Of a DNA stretch of 64,000 nucleotides, positions 15,820 to 27,400 are shown one piece after another. A program made the translations under genes and the position numbers. The notes beneath the pieces were generated by a model, which was not told where the DNA came from, made no database searches, and worked only from the letters and a program-made list of their open reading frames with translations. Source of the DNA: Alcanivorax sp. DSM 26293 (GTDB lineage: Bacteria > Pseudomonadota > Gammaproteobacteria > Pseudomonadales > Alcanivoracaceae); contig NZ_FNUM01000003.1 of NCBI RefSeq assembly GCF_900107995.1, forward strand, positions 310,001-374,000, written 5' to 3'. Position 1 is the stretch's first letter, and every line of letters starts with the position of its first letter.

Positions 15820-16773
15820 CTATGACGGCTGCCGCAACTCCAGCAACATGTCGAACAGCTGACCGGCAATGTTGATATTGAAGATCGCGTCCAGCTCGCG
15901 GATACAGGTGGGACTGGTCACGTTGATCTCGGTGAGATAATCACCGATCACGTCCAGACCCACAAAATACAGGCCCTTGCGCTTGAGGGTAGGCCCCACC
16001 TGCTCACAGATCCAGCGGTCCCGGTCACTCAACTCCCGCCCCTGGCCGGTGCCGCCGGCCGCCAGGTTGCCGCGCAACTCGCCCTCCTTGGGGATCCGCG
16101 CCAGCGCATAGGGCACCGGCTCGCCATTGATCATCAGGATGCGCTTGTCACCCTCGGTGATCTCCGGCACGAAGCGCTGGGCCATGATCGGCGTCTTGCC
16201 ATGCTGGGTCAGCACCTCGATCACCACCGAGATATTGGGGCTGTCCTTGCGCACCCGGAAGATATTGCTGCCGCCCATGCCGTCCAGCGGCTTCATCACA
16301 GTGTCACCGAACTCCTGTACAAAATCGCGCAGCAGTCCGGACTGGCTGGACACCAGCGTAGGGGCACAGCACTGGGGGAAGTCGGTGGCAAACAGCTTTT
16401 CATTGCTGTCGCGAACACTGCCGGGCCGGTTCACCACCAGTACGCCTTCCCGTTCCACCTTTTCCAGCAGGTAGGTGGCATAGATGTATTCTGCGTTGAA
16501 CGGCGGGTCCTGGCGCATCAGGATAATATCCAGATCGGCCAGATCGTGATTCACGGCATCGGCCAGACGGTACCAATCGTCGTTATTGTCGGTGACGGAC
16601 AGTGCCCGAGTGGCCGCAAAGGTGCGACCATCGCGCACATACAGATCCGCCGGCTCCATGTAGAGCAATGACCAGCCACGTCGTTGCGCTTCCAGCAGCA
16701 TGGCGAAGGTGCTGTCTTTCCAGGGTTTGATTTTGGCGATGGGGTCCATCACCACACCAATACGCAAGCTCAT
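15820..16773 (-). CDS. gshB: glutathione synthetase
   Basis: A 317-residue ATP-grasp enzyme that joins gamma-glutamylcysteine and glycine to make glutathione. The start is LRIGVVMDPIAKIKPWKDST, typical of GshB. The ATP-grasp region has VMKPLDGMGGSNIFRV and RFVPEITEGDKRILMINGEPVPYALAR, and the end EINVTSPTCIRELD contains the conserved N-V-T-S-P-T. Length is normal for proteobacterial GshB. It is divergent from pilG, a pairing conserved in Pseudomonas. The 243 bp between them must hold both promoters. Confidence 0.97.
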   Translation of the reverse strand: MSLRIGVVMDPIAKIKPWKDSTFAMLLEAQRRGWSLLYMEPADLYVRDGRTFAATRALSVTDNNDDWYRLADAVNHDLADLDIILMRQDPPFNAEYIYATYLLEKVEREGVLVVNRPGSVRDSNEKLFATDFPQCCAPTLVSSQSGLLRDFVQEFGDTVMKPLDGMGGSNIFRVRKDSPNISVVIEVLTQHGKTPIMAQRFVPEITEGDKRILMINGEPVPYALARIPKEGELRGNLAAGGTGQGRELSDRDRWICEQVGPTLKRKGLYFVGLDVIGDYLTEINVTSPTCIRELDAIFNINIAGQLFDMLLELRQPS

Positions 16774-17016
16774 GGGGTCTCCACAGACAATAAAGCGGGC
16801 CGGGGAATCTTAGCAGTGCAGGCCGCCTATCGCTATGCAGGGATGCGCGGGGCATTTTCTCAAGTTTCATAGGGTCTTATAGATTGATTGTAGAATCTGT
16901 GTTAAAAACTTCGCTTGGGCTTGTATCGCTACACACCCCGCCCATCGAATTACTAGAAAGGCCAAAAATTACAATAAGTTGCGGCCAAAAACGGTTCACG
17001 GTTAAAGGCAGTTTCC

Positions 17017-17400
17017 ATGACTGACAATTTCCAAGACCTCAAGGTAATGGTGATCGACGATTCCAAAACCATCCGTCGCACCGCGGAAACCTTGTTGAAG
17101 AAAGCAGGTTGTGAAGTGATCACCGCCACCGATGGCTTCGATGCCTTGGCCAAAATCGCCGACAGCAAACCCAATATCATCTTCGTCGACATTATGATGC
17201 CGCGTCTTGACGGGTATCAGACCTGCGCCCTGATCAAGAACAACAGTGCCTTCAAGGCCACCCCGGTGATCATGCTGTCGTCCAAGGACGGCCTTTTCGA
17301 CAAGGCCAAGGGGCGAATAGTGGGGTCCGACGAGTATCTGACCAAGCCGTTTTCCAAGGACGAGCTTCTCGGCGCGATTCGACAGCATATCAACGGTTAA
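17017..17400 (+). CDS. pilG: twitching-motility response regulator PilG
   Basis: A 127-residue single-domain response regulator. The acidic pair is at residues 14-15 (VIDDSK), the phospho-acceptor Asp58 is in IIFVDIMMPRLDGYQT, and the T/S and K residues are in VIMLSSKDG and YLTKPFSK. In the Pilus-Chp pathway, ChpA phosphorylates PilG, and PilG promotes pilus extension and cAMP synthesis. It is the first gene of an eight-gene plus-strand operon and is divergent from gshB. Confidence 0.97.
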   Translation: MTDNFQDLKVMVIDDSKTIRRTAETLLKKAGCEVITATDGFDALAKIADSKPNIIFVDIMMPRLDGYQTCALIKNNSAFKATPVIMLSSKDGLFDKAKGRIVGSDEYLTKPFSKDELLGAIRQHING

Positions 17401-17432
17401 GCGACAGCGTCGCTGAGCCTGAAGAGGATAAG

Positions 17433-17801
17433 ATGGCACGTATTCTGATAGTGGATGACTCTCCCACCGAAACCTACAAGTTGCGGGAGATTCTGGAAAA
17501 GCACGGCCACGAAGTACTCGAGGCCGCCAACGGGGCTGATGGCGTGGCCATGGCCCGCTCCGAGCTGCCCGAACTGGTGTTGATGGATGTGGTGATGCCT
17601 GGCCTGAACGGCTTCCAGGCGACCCGCCAGCTCACCAAAGGCGCCGATACCGCGCACATTCCCATCGTTATCGTTACCACCAAGGATCAGGAAACCGACC
17701 GTGTCTGGGGCAAACGCCAGGGCGCCAAGGACTATCTGACCAAGCCGGTGGACGAGGATGTGCTCCTGCAAACCGTCGACCGCATGCTGGCCGACGGCTA
17801 A
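17433..17801 (+). CDS. pilH: twitching-motility response regulator PilH
   Basis: A 122-residue CheY-like protein with acidic residues at LIVDDS (8-9), phospho-acceptor Asp52 in LVLMDVVMPGLNGFQ, and the conserved Lys in YLTKPVDED. PilH is thought to oppose PilG, acting as a phosphate sink or a retraction regulator. It lies 32 bp after pilG and 13 bp before pilI, with a good ribosome-binding site (GAGGA) ahead of the ATG. Confidence 0.96.
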   Translation: MARILIVDDSPTETYKLREILEKHGHEVLEAANGADGVAMARSELPELVLMDVVMPGLNGFQATRQLTKGADTAHIPIVIVTTKDQETDRVWGKRQGAKDYLTKPVDEDVLLQTVDRMLADG

Positions 17802-17814
17802 TCCGGAGCCCACG

Positions 17815-18363
17815 ATGAGCGCAACTGCTTCCGCCGCCTATATCCAACTGGCCGACTACAACCGTCGCTGCCGTGAGCAGGCCAAAGACCTGCCCATGCA
17901 GCAGGATGCGGTGAGCTACTGGAGCGGTGTGGGCTTTGTGATGGATGGCAAGAAATACGTGGCACCGCTGGATGAGGTTTCCGAAATCCTCTCGGTGCCG
18001 GCCTACACCCGCATTCCCGGCGCACGCAGCTGGATGAAGGGCGTGGCCAATGTCCGGGGCCGACTGATGACCGTGATGGATCTCAGCGGCTTTCTGGAAA
18101 AGAGTTCACCGGTCCAGGAAAAACGTCGGCGACTGCTGGTGCTGGACCAGGACGACTTGTACACCGGCATGACGGTGGATGAAGTACTGGGGATGCAACA
18201 TTTTCCCATTGATGAATTTGTGGAATCACTGCCGGTCAGCGACAGCAGCGTGACGCCATTTGTGCGCGGCGCCTACCGGCGGGACGGGGAGTACTGGTCC
18301 GTGTTCAGCCTGACTCGGCTGGCAGAGGATCCACGCTTTATGCAGGTCGCCCGCACCGGCTGA
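17815..18363 (+). CDS. pilI: CheW-like adaptor PilI
   Basis: A 182-residue CheW-domain adaptor that would couple the receptor PilJ to the kinase ChpA. The CheW fold is visible in [52 protein letters not shown] and [20 protein letters not shown]. The ATG at 17815 ([12 protein letters not shown]) follows CGGAG and comes 13 bp after the pilH stop. A longer frame starting inside pilH is rejected. Confidence 0.94.
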   Translation: MSATASAAYIQLADYNRRCREQAKDLPMQQDAVSYWSGVGFVMDGKKYVAPLDEVSEILSVPAYTRIPGARSWMKGVANVRGRLMTVMDLSGFLEKSSPVQEKRRRLLVLDQDDLYTGMTVDEVLGMQHFPIDEFVESLPVSDSSVTPFVRGAYRRDGEYWSVFSLTRLAEDPRFMQVARTG

Positions 18364-18422
18364 TCCGCAGACAAGCATTTGGGGTACATAAGAAGAGCGA
18401 ACGCCAGGCCAGGAGCCAGACT

Positions 18423-20447
18423 ATGAAGTTCAATTCGGGAGCAATCTTTGACAAATTGCGGGGGGGCGCGGAAGGCAGCACGCTGAATATCGCGCTGTAT
18501 ATCGGGCTTGCCGTCTTTATCGTCCTGGCGGTGGTGAACTTTCTGCTGTCCGCCACCACGGCGAACCAGGCCCAGGAAAACATTACCCTGGCCTCGGAAA
18601 TGCGCGTTATTTCCCAGCAAATCGCCAAGAACGCCCTGGAAGCGGCTGCCGGTAACGCGGACGCTTTCGAGCTGCTGGCCAAATCCCAACAGAGCTTCCA
18701 GTCTGCCTGGGATGATGTGAAAGACGAGCCGGTCGAGAACCCGGAGGTGAAAGAACGTCTGAGTAGCCTGTGGTCCGAAGTGAACAGCAACGCCGGCACC
18801 ATCCTGCGCGGGGAAGATACGGTTCTGGATCTGCACGAAGTGGCAGATACCCTGGCCCAGACCATTCCTTCCCTGCAAGCGGAATACGAAGGCGTGGTAG
18901 AGATCCTGGTTGCCACCGGTGCCGAGCCGGATCAGATCGCTTTTGCCCAACGTCAGTCCCTGCTCGCAGAACGGATTCTCAGCTCCATCTCCAAGGTACT
19001 GGAAGGGGGCGATGGCGCGGTGATCGCAGCGGATGCTTTCGGTCGTGACGCCAGCCTGTTCGGCCGGGTCATGAATGGCATGATCGAAGGCGACGACGCC
19101 ATGGGCATTGACCAGGTGAACGACCCGGATGCCCTGGATTACCTGGCTGAAATTGCTGACCTGTTCGACGAATTCGTTAACCAGTCCGTGGACGAAATTC
19201 TGGAAACTGCTCCCGAACTGTTCCAGGTACGTAACGCGGCCGACACCATTTTCCGCCGTTCCCAGGATCTGCTGCAGGAATCCAGCAACCTGAACACCCA
19301 ATTCGAAGGCTCCACCAACACCTTCTTCCCGTCCGTGACACTCGGTGGCCTTTCTGCCGCCATCGCGGTGCTGCTGTTCTTCCTGATCATGGCGCAACGG
19401 AACCGTCAGGCAGCAAAACTGAAGGACGAACTGGAAAGCGAGAACCAGCGTAACCAGGCCGCGATTCTGCGACTGCTCGACGAACTGGGCGACCTGGCGG
19501 ACGGTGACCTGACCGTACAGGCAACGGTGACCGAGGACTTCACCGGGGCCATTGCGGACTCCATCAACTACTCCATTGACCAGCTGCGCAGCCTGGTACA
19601 AACGATCAACAACTCGGCGGTACAGGTGGCCTCTGCGGCCCAGGAAACCCAGTCCACGGCTATGCATCTGGCCGAGGCCTCCGAGCACCAGGCCCAAGAA
19701 ATTGCCGGGGCCTCTGCCGCGGTGAACGAAATGGCGGTCTCCATTGACCAGGTATCCGCCAACGCCGCCGAATCCGCCGCGGTAGCGGAACGGGCGGTAG
19801 CCATCGCCAACAAGGGCGCCGAAGTGGTACAGGCGACCATCCACGGCATGGACACCATCCGCGAACAGATTCAGGAAACCTCCAAACGGATCAAGCGTCT
19901 CGGTGAGTCCTCCCAGGAGATTGGTGACATCGTATCCCTGATTAACGACATCGCCGACCAGACCAACATCCTCGCATTGAACGCCGCCATTCAGGCATCC
20001 ATGGCCGGTGAAGCGGGCCGCGGCTTCGCGGTGGTAGCGGATGAGGTACAGCGACTGGCGGAACGTTCCGCTGCTGCGACCAAGCAGATTGAAACCCTGG
20101 TAAAAACCATTCAGACCGATACCAACGAAGCGGTAATCTCCATGGAAGCCACCACCGCCGAGGTGGTAAAAGGGGCCCGCCTGGCGCAGGACGCTGGTGT
20201 GGCACTGGAAGAAATTGAGAACGTATCGAAAACCCTGGCGGACCTGATCCAGAACATTTCCAACGCGGCGCGCCAGCAGGCCGCCTCCGCGGGTCACATT
20301 TCCAACACCATGAACGTGATCCAGGAAATTACCTCGCAGACCTCCGCCGGTACCACCGCCACTGCGCGGTCCATTGGTAACCTGGCCGAGATGGCGCAGG
20401 AGATGCGTAATTCCGTTGCCGGCTTCCGCCTGCCGGAGCACTCCTGA
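18423..20447 (+). CDS. pilJ: methyl-accepting chemoreceptor PilJ
   Basis: A 674-residue inner-membrane chemoreceptor. Membrane helix 1 is at about residues 25-46 ([20 protein letters not shown]) and helix 2 at about 302-322 ([20 protein letters not shown]). The periplasmic sensor lies between them, then HAMP and the long helical signalling domain with the hairpin tip [20 protein letters not shown] followed by [20 protein letters not shown]. In the Pil-Chp system it senses pilin or surface contact and controls ChpA. It is the fourth gene in the operon, 59 bp after pilI. Confidence 0.96.
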   Translation: MKFNSGAIFDKLRGGAEGSTLNIALYIGLAVFIVLAVVNFLLSATTANQAQENITLASEMRVISQQIAKNALEAAAGNADAFELLAKSQQSFQSAWDDVKDEPVENPEVKERLSSLWSEVNSNAGTILRGEDTVLDLHEVADTLAQTIPSLQAEYEGVVEILVATGAEPDQIAFAQRQSLLAERILSSISKVLEGGDGAVIAADAFGRDASLFGRVMNGMIEGDDAMGIDQVNDPDALDYLAEIADLFDEFVNQSVDEILETAPELFQVRNAADTIFRRSQDLLQESSNLNTQFEGSTNTFFPSVTLGGLSAAIAVLLFFLIMAQRNRQAAKLKDELESENQRNQAAILRLLDELGDLADGDLTVQATVTEDFTGAIADSINYSIDQLRSLVQTINNSAVQVASAAQETQSTAMHLAEASEHQAQEIAGASAAVNEMAVSIDQVSANAAESAAVAERAVAIANKGAEVVQATIHGMDTIREQIQETSKRIKRLGESSQEIGDIVSLINDIADQTNILALNAAIQASMAGEAGRGFAVVADEVQRLAERSAAATKQIETLVKTIQTDTNEAVISMEATTAEVVKGARLAQDAGVALEEIENVSKTLADLIQNISNAARQQAASAGHISNTMNVIQEITSQTSAGTTATARSIGNLAEMAQEMRNSVAGFRLPEHS

Positions 20448-20478
20448 TCCGGCTCGCGCCGGTTAGCGGGGTGATGCT

Positions 20479-21357
20479 ATGGGTGCTGCCGTGACAGACC
20501 GCTGGTCGATCAAAAGCACGCCCGCCATGGATGCGGAGCAGTTCCAGCTATGGCAGGCGCTGCTCGAAGAGCGCACCGGCATGACCCTGTCCAACGAGCG
20601 CAAGACCTTTCTCGAAACCAGCTTGAGCATTCGCATGCGCGAGCTGGGCATCGAGGACTACAACACCTATTACGAACACCTGATGGTGGGCTCCACCGAA
20701 TCCCGGGCCATGGAATGGTCGGTACTGGTGGACCGGCTCACGGTTCAGGAAACCAGTTTTTTTCGCCACCCGAGCTCCTACGCTCTGGTGGAAGAATTCG
20801 TGCAGCGCTTCAAGGCAGAACAGCCGGACGGCGCCAACCTGGATGTGTGGAGCGTGGGGTGCTCCACCGGCGAGGAAGCCTACTCCCTCGCCATGATGAT
20901 CAATGAGCAGCTGAACGACACGGATCGCAAACTGTTCTACGGCATCACCGCCACCGATATCAGCCTGCCCACCCTGGCCAAGGCCCGCAAAGGGGAATAT
21001 CCCGCGCGCCGGGTACTGCAGGTGGACCCGCAATTGCGGGAGAAATATTTCCAGCCCAGCGGCAACGAACAGACCCTGGCCGTGGCGCCCGTGCTGCGCG
21101 AACGCATCTGTTTTGCGCGGCTCAACGTGCTGGATCTGAGCACCGCGCCAATGAACGACATGGATCTGATTTTCTGTCAGAACATGCTGATTTACTTCCG
21201 CCGCTGGCGGAAACGTCAGATCGTCAACCGACTGGCGGAACGGCTGGCGCCCGGTGGCATTCTGGTACTCGGTCCCGGGGAAGTGACCGACTGGCAGCAT
21301 CCGGATCTGGAACGCATACATTTCGCCGATACGCTGGCTTTTCGGCGCTGTCGATAA
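20479..21357 (+). CDS. pilK: CheR-type methyltransferase PilK
   Basis: A 292-residue SAM-dependent methyltransferase that methylates glutamates of the PilJ receptor. The helical N-terminal CheR domain contains LLEERTGMTLSNERKTFLET. The SAM-binding fold follows, with VWSVGCSTGEEAYSLAMMI (the G-C-S-T-G-E-E loop) and DLIFCQNMLIYF (the N-V-L-I-Y-F-like motif). Neighbours pilJ and chpA fit the family order. The ATG at 20479 follows GGGGTGATG-type sequence; there is no better upstream start. Confidence 0.94.
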   Translation: MGAAVTDRWSIKSTPAMDAEQFQLWQALLEERTGMTLSNERKTFLETSLSIRMRELGIEDYNTYYEHLMVGSTESRAMEWSVLVDRLTVQETSFFRHPSSYALVEEFVQRFKAEQPDGANLDVWSVGCSTGEEAYSLAMMINEQLNDTDRKLFYGITATDISLPTLAKARKGEYPARRVLQVDPQLREKYFQPSGNEQTLAVAPVLRERICFARLNVLDLSTAPMNDMDLIFCQNMLIYFRRWRKRQIVNRLAERLAPGGILVLGPGEVTDWQHPDLERIHFADTLAFRRCR

Positions 21358-21374
21358 GCGCTGTAGATAATAAA

Positions 21375-21401
21375 AAACCTGCCCGCAGTGACGGCAGGTT
21401 T
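21375..21401 (-). terminator. hairpin between pilK and chpA, T-run only on the minus strand
   Basis: AAACCTGCC (21375-21383) pairs with GGCAGGTTT (21393-21401). Read on the minus strand it is followed by six T residues, so it is a good terminator for antisense transcription, but it has only three T after it in the operon's own direction. It could still partly attenuate chpABC. Confidence 0.5.
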
Positions 21402-21420
21402 GAGTATGACAGGAGACGTC

Positions 21421-24400
21421 ATGAGTGACCGTCACGACTATCTGGCTCTGGACTGGGTTCGCGGGGAGATCCAGGAAACCCTGAACCAGGCGCAGCAGGC
21501 ACTGGAAGCGTTCGTGGATACCCCGGACGACGCCACCCGCATGCGTTTTTGCCAGGCCCATCTGCACCAGGTGTACGGCACCCTGCAAATGGTGGAGTTC
21601 TACGGTGCTGCTCTGCTCGCCGAAGAAATGGAAAAGCTGGCTCAGGCGCTGCTGGAAGCCCGGGTCGGCAACGTGGGAGATGGCCAGGAAACCCTGATGC
21701 GGGCCATCCTGCAGCTGCCGCCTTATCTCGACAGGGTAGCCAGCAACCGGCGCGACCTGCCGGTGGTACTCCTGCCCCTGCTCAATGATCTGCGAGCCGC
21801 CCGTGGCGAACCGCTGCTGTCGGAAACCGCCCTGTTCAAACCGGATCTCACCGATGCCACCGGCCGCGGCCAGATCCCCGAAGACCTGCTCAACGACCCG
21901 CGCTTTATCCAGCTGGCCAAGAAAATCCGTCAGATGTTCCAGATCGCCCTGCTCGGTGTGCTGCGCAACGACAATATGGGCGAGAACCTGGGCTACATGG
22001 CCAAGGTCTTCACCAAGCTGGAGCAGATCACCGGCGACGCTCCTCGCGCTCCCCTGTGGAGCATCAGCAATGCCCTGGTGGAAGGGCTCTCCGAAGACGC
22101 CATTGTCCTGGGCACCTCGGTAAAACTGATGCTGGGCCACGTGGACCGCAACCTGCGTGAACTGGTCAGCGAAGGCGCGGCCAGCCTGAACCGTCCGGCG
22201 CCCACGGAACTGCTCAAGAACCTGCTGTACTACGTGGCCAAGGCGGACGCGGACAGTCCGCGCATCCGCGACGTGAAAGCCCGTTTCCGTCTTGACGATG
22301 CCTTGCCTTCCGATGACCTGATCAACGCGGAACGGGCCCGCATGACCGGCCCGGATGCCGAAGCCATGAATTCCGTGGTGAAGGCGCTTTCCGAAGAGAT
22401 CACCACCGTCAAGGACGCCCTGGAAGCCTTCGTCCATAACGGCGAAAGCGATGCCAGCAAGCTGCATCCACAGACCGTAACCCTGAAACAGGTGGCCGAC
22501 ACCGTGGCCGTACTGGGCCTGGGCCAGCCACGCACCCTGGTGGAAGAACAGCTCCACGCGGTAGAGGACATTGTTGCCGGTAAACGCCCTGCGGAACGCG
22601 AAACCCTGATGGATATTGCCGGCGCCCTGCTTTATGTGGAAGCGACCCTGGCCGGTATCAGCGGCGGCGACCGCCGCGGAAAATCCTATAACGGTGATCA
22701 GAACGACGTGCCCGGCCACGTGGGCCAGGCCATGGAAGCGGTACTGCGCGAATGCCGAGCCGGCCTGGAAGAGGCCAAGGACGGTATCGTCGAATTCATT
22801 GCGTCCCAGTGGAACCCGGAACATCTTCACCCGGTACCGGAACGACTCAGTGCCGTGCGCGGCGGCCTGGAAGTGATCCAGCTCAACAAGCCGGCACTGA
22901 TATTGCGCCAGTGCGTGCAGTTCATTCAGGAAAAACTGCTTGATGCGGACCAGCCCAAGCCGGACTGGCGCAGCATGGACACTCTGGCGGATGCCATCAC
23001 CTCGGTGGAGTACTACCTGGAACGTCTCAGCGACGATCCGGAAACCACCGACGATATCCTGCAGCTGGCCCGCGCCAGTGTGGACGCGCTCGGTTATCCC
23101 CTGGATCAGGGCAGCGGCTTCGGCGATGACCCGGTGGAAGTGGAACGCATCGAGCTGGACGCCGACGTGCAGATCGACAGCGATACCACTGGCCAGATCG
23201 GCGACAGCGACGACCACACCGAGGACTATCCGGAGTCGGACATTTCCCTGGAGCCGGCCTTCAACGATCCCGCCGAAGTGACCTGGGACACCGCGGATGA
23301 CCAGGACGACCCGACTCTCGAGATTACCGGCCTGGCGCCCACAGACCAGGGCACGGACAGCGCGGAGCCAGAATCACCGGAGACCACCGAAAACCTGGCG
23401 GATGAAGACGATGACAATCTGATCGATGATGAAATCATCGAGATTTTCCAGGAAGAAGTGGGCGAAGTGCTGGAAGCCCTGGACCAGTATTTCCCCCGCT
23501 GGGCCGCCAACACCAGCGATGAAGAGTCCCTGGTGGAATTCCGTCGCGCCTTCCATACCCTGAAAGGCTCCGGCCGAATGGTCGGTGCCAGTACCGTGGG
23601 TGAGCTGGGCTGGTCCGTGGAAAACATGCTCAACCGGGTGATTGACCGCACCATTGAGCCCACCGCCGTACTCATTGATCTGGTGCAGGAAGTCCGCAAC
23701 CGGGTACCCGCCCTGGTGGATGCCTTTACCCAGCGACAACCGGATCCGTTCGATGTGCAGCCCCTGGCCGACGCCGCCGATACCCTGGCCGCCGGTGGAC
23801 AGATCGATCAGGTGCCGGCGATCACAGGCCAGACCGGTAGCGACACCCTCCCTGCGGACAGCGCTGACACCGTCGACCAGGACGACGATGCCTCCGCTGA
23901 TGACGCACAGGCCGACGACACCCTGGAACTGACCCTGCCCGCAGACAGTGACGGGTTCACGGACCGCAGCGATGACCACGGCGACAGCCTGTCCGTGGAA
24001 GATCTGGCCGCCTTCAACGACGCCAGCGACGAGGGCACGCCGCTTGATTGGGAAAGCGACGATGCGTCAGAGGACGGCATCATCGAGTTCAACCTGCCCG
24101 AGGCCGACGCCCCGCAAACGGACGCACCCGCCCAGCCGCTCGACACGGACGCCAGCAGCGACAGCGAAATTGACAGCCTGGCCGACATTCCGGACATGAG
24201 TGACGGCGATGACCTTCCGGCAGAGAGCGCCAGCGAGGAAGGCACGGACCCGGTACTGCTGGAAATCTTTGCCAGCGAGGCCCTTCGCAATCTGGCATTG
24301 ATTGAGGAGTGGCTGCAGACCGTGGACCCGGACCTGTCCGAGCACAGCCTTGACGACAGCGTTCACCGTGCCCTGCACACCCTCAAGGGCAGTGCCCGCA

Positions 24401-27400
24401 TGGCAGAAATCGAAGCGGTGGCGGAAGTGGCAGAGCCGGCCGAGAAACTGGTGCGCGACCTGATCAGCAGTAACCGCCGGGCCAGCAGCCAGCAGGCCGA
24501 ACTGCTGCGCCAGGCCCACCAACTGGTGCGCGACAACCTGGAACAACTCGACCAGGCCCACCTGCCCGGTGCTGACGCCCTGATCACCGCCCTGCAGCAA
24601 CAACGGGACGGACTGGCCGAACAACGGGATTCCGGCCCGGACCCGCACATCCTTTCCGTCTTCCTGTCCGAAGGCATGGACCTGATCGTGGATGCGGAGC
24701 AACTGCTTGAGCAGTGGTCCAGGAATCCGCAGCAGACCGAAGAGCTGGTGAAACTCCGCGACGAGCTGCAACTGCTCTCCAACAGCGCCACCACCGCCGG
24801 GCTTGGCGAAATTCATGCCCTGGCTGCGGGCCTGGCGGCCTGCTACAGCGCCGTGGAATCCGGCCGGCTGGCGTACAGCGAACAGATGTTGTCCCTGGCC
24901 GGCGAAGGCCAGGATGCCCTGGTCAACATGATGGACTGCCTGGCTGCCGGCCAGACCGTGCGCCCGGAACTGGGACTGGTGGATGCCCTGCACGAACTGG
25001 CAGAAAGCAGCGGCCCGGACGACGATGGCCCCGGCTCCGGCACTCGTGCGCCGCAGTGGGATGACGCCTTCTCTGATCACACTGCCGACACCCCGGAAGC
25101 GGACAGCGATGCGGATACCCAGAGCTGGGCCGACAGCAATGAATATCAGGCCCATATGGATCCGGAGCTGGTCAGCCTGTTCCTGGAAGAGGCCGAAGAA
25201 ATTCTGGAATCCGCCAGCCACACCCTGGATCAGTGGGAAGAGGGCGATGCCAGCAATGTGGATGGCCTGCAGCGGGACCTGCACACGCTCAAGGGCGGCG
25301 CCCGCATGGCCGCCGTGGCGCCGGTGGGAGACCTGGCCCACGAACTGGAAAACCTTTACGAAGCCTTCAATACCGGCCAGCTAGAGGCGGATCCGGCACT
25401 GTTTGCCCTGCTGCATCGCTGCCATGACCGGCTCGCCGACATGATCGACGGCCTGCGCGCCGGCCGCACCCCCGACAGCGCACCGGAACTGGTCAGTGCC
25501 ATCCAGGCCTTCCTGCGTGGCGACACGACGGCTGCCGACATCCCGGGCACCGTTGTTACCTCCCCGGACAATGACGACCTTGCTGACCACACGCCTTCCG
25601 ATTTTGCTGCAGACACCGGTCCCGCGCCCGTTGCGTTTGAGGACGCGCCCAGCATGCCGGCGCCCCCTCAACCGGAGCGTGACCCGGAGCTGGTGGAAAT
25701 CTTTCTGGAAGAAGCGGATGAAATTCTGGAGTCCGCCGGCAGCAGCCTGGAACAGTGGATCAGCGAGCAGGACAACCTGATCGAACTGCAGTCGCTGCAA
25801 CGGGACCTGCACACCCTCAAGGGCGGTGCCCGCATGGCCGAAGTCCGGGAACTGGGCGATCTGGGCCATGAACTGGAAACCCTGTACGAGGGGCTGGCAC
25901 AGAGCCGTCTGGCTGTTGAAACAACCCTGCTGGATCTGTTGCATCGCTGTCACGACAAGCTCGCGGAAATGGTCGAGGCGCTCAAGGCTGGCGAGCCGCT
26001 TCCCCAGGGCGACCAGCTGATTCAGGCCATCCACGACTACGTGGCCGACCCGGCCGGCTTCAGCCTGCCCACCCTGGCCACCAGCTCACCGGCAGATCCT
26101 GCGCCTGCGGCGGTCACGGAGACGACCGCCCCGGCCAGTGAACCCGACGACAATGAATACAGCGACTGGGAATCCGACAGTGACCCGGAAATCCTGGAAA
26201 TCTTCCTGGAAGAATCCGATGAACTGGCAGAGATCATTGACGCCTGCCTGACCTCCTGGAAAGACCATCCGGAGAGCCAGGATTTCACCGACGATCTCAA
26301 ACGCGCCCTGCACACCCTCAAGGGCGGTGCCCGACTGGCCGGCCTGAAACCCCTGGGCGACATCAGCCACGATTTCGAAACCTATCTGCTGGAACTGGAA
26401 AAACGCCGCGAAGCGCCCACCCAGGAAGACTTCCAGCCCATGGTCAACTGGTATGACCAGATTGTCCGCGGCATGGAATCCGTGGCCCGCAGTGCCCGGC
26501 GCCATTCCCTCTCTCCCGCTGAGGAGACGGGCACCACACTGGCACCGGCGGCGGACAGCGCGCCACAACCGCAGCAGCCCAAACAGGATGATCGTCGCCA
26601 GCGCCAGAACCAGGCCCAGCCCCAGGAAATGGTGCGGGTGGGGGCCGACGTGCTGGAAGCACTGGTGAACCTGGCCGGGGAAACCTCCATTAACCGCGGT
26701 CGGGTAGAACAGGGGATTTCCGAGTTCACCTTCAACGTGGAGGAAATGGGCAACACGGTTCAGCGTCTCTATGAACAGCTGCGACGGCTGGATTCGGAAA
26801 CCGAAGCGCAGATCATGTCCAACTACCAGAAAGGCGTGGACCGGGGCGAAATCGACGAGGATTTCGACCCCCTGGAAATGGACCAGTACTCCGAGCTGCA
26901 CCAGATCACCAAGCAGCTGTCGGAATCCGCCTCGGACTTGCTCGATCTGAAGAACACCCTGCTGGACCGCACCAAGGACACGGAAACCCTGCTGCTGCAG
27001 CAGTCCCGCATTAACACCGAGCTGCAGGAAAAACTGATGCGCACCCGCATGGTGCCCTTCAGCCGCCTGGTGCCCCGTCTGCGTCGCATCGTCCGGCAGA
27101 TCTCCGGCGAAGTGGGCAAGCGGGTGGATTTCGATGTGCTCAACCCGGAAGGGGAACTGGACCGCTCCCTGATGGAGCGCGTGGTCGCGCCCCTGGAGCA
27201 CATGCTGCGTAACGCGGTGGACCACGGTATCGAAACCCGGGAAGGCCGCCAGAGCGCCGGCAAGGCCGACACAGGCCGCATCAATCTGGAGCTGGGCCGG
27301 GAAGGCGGCGAGGTGGTGATCACCCTGTCCGACGACGGCAAGGGGATCGACACGGATGCGGTGCGCCGTAAAGCCGTGGAGCGTGGCCTGATCGCCCCGG

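Noticed and set aside
18273-20441. Open frame of 722 codons antisense to pilJ
   Set aside because: Shadow of the chemoreceptor gene; the composition is typical of reversed coding DNA.
20548-23217. Open frame of 889 codons antisense to pilK/chpA
   Set aside because: GC-rich coding DNA gives long antisense frames. The translation is rich in H, G and Q without any domain pattern, while the sense strand encodes a clear CheR and ChpA.
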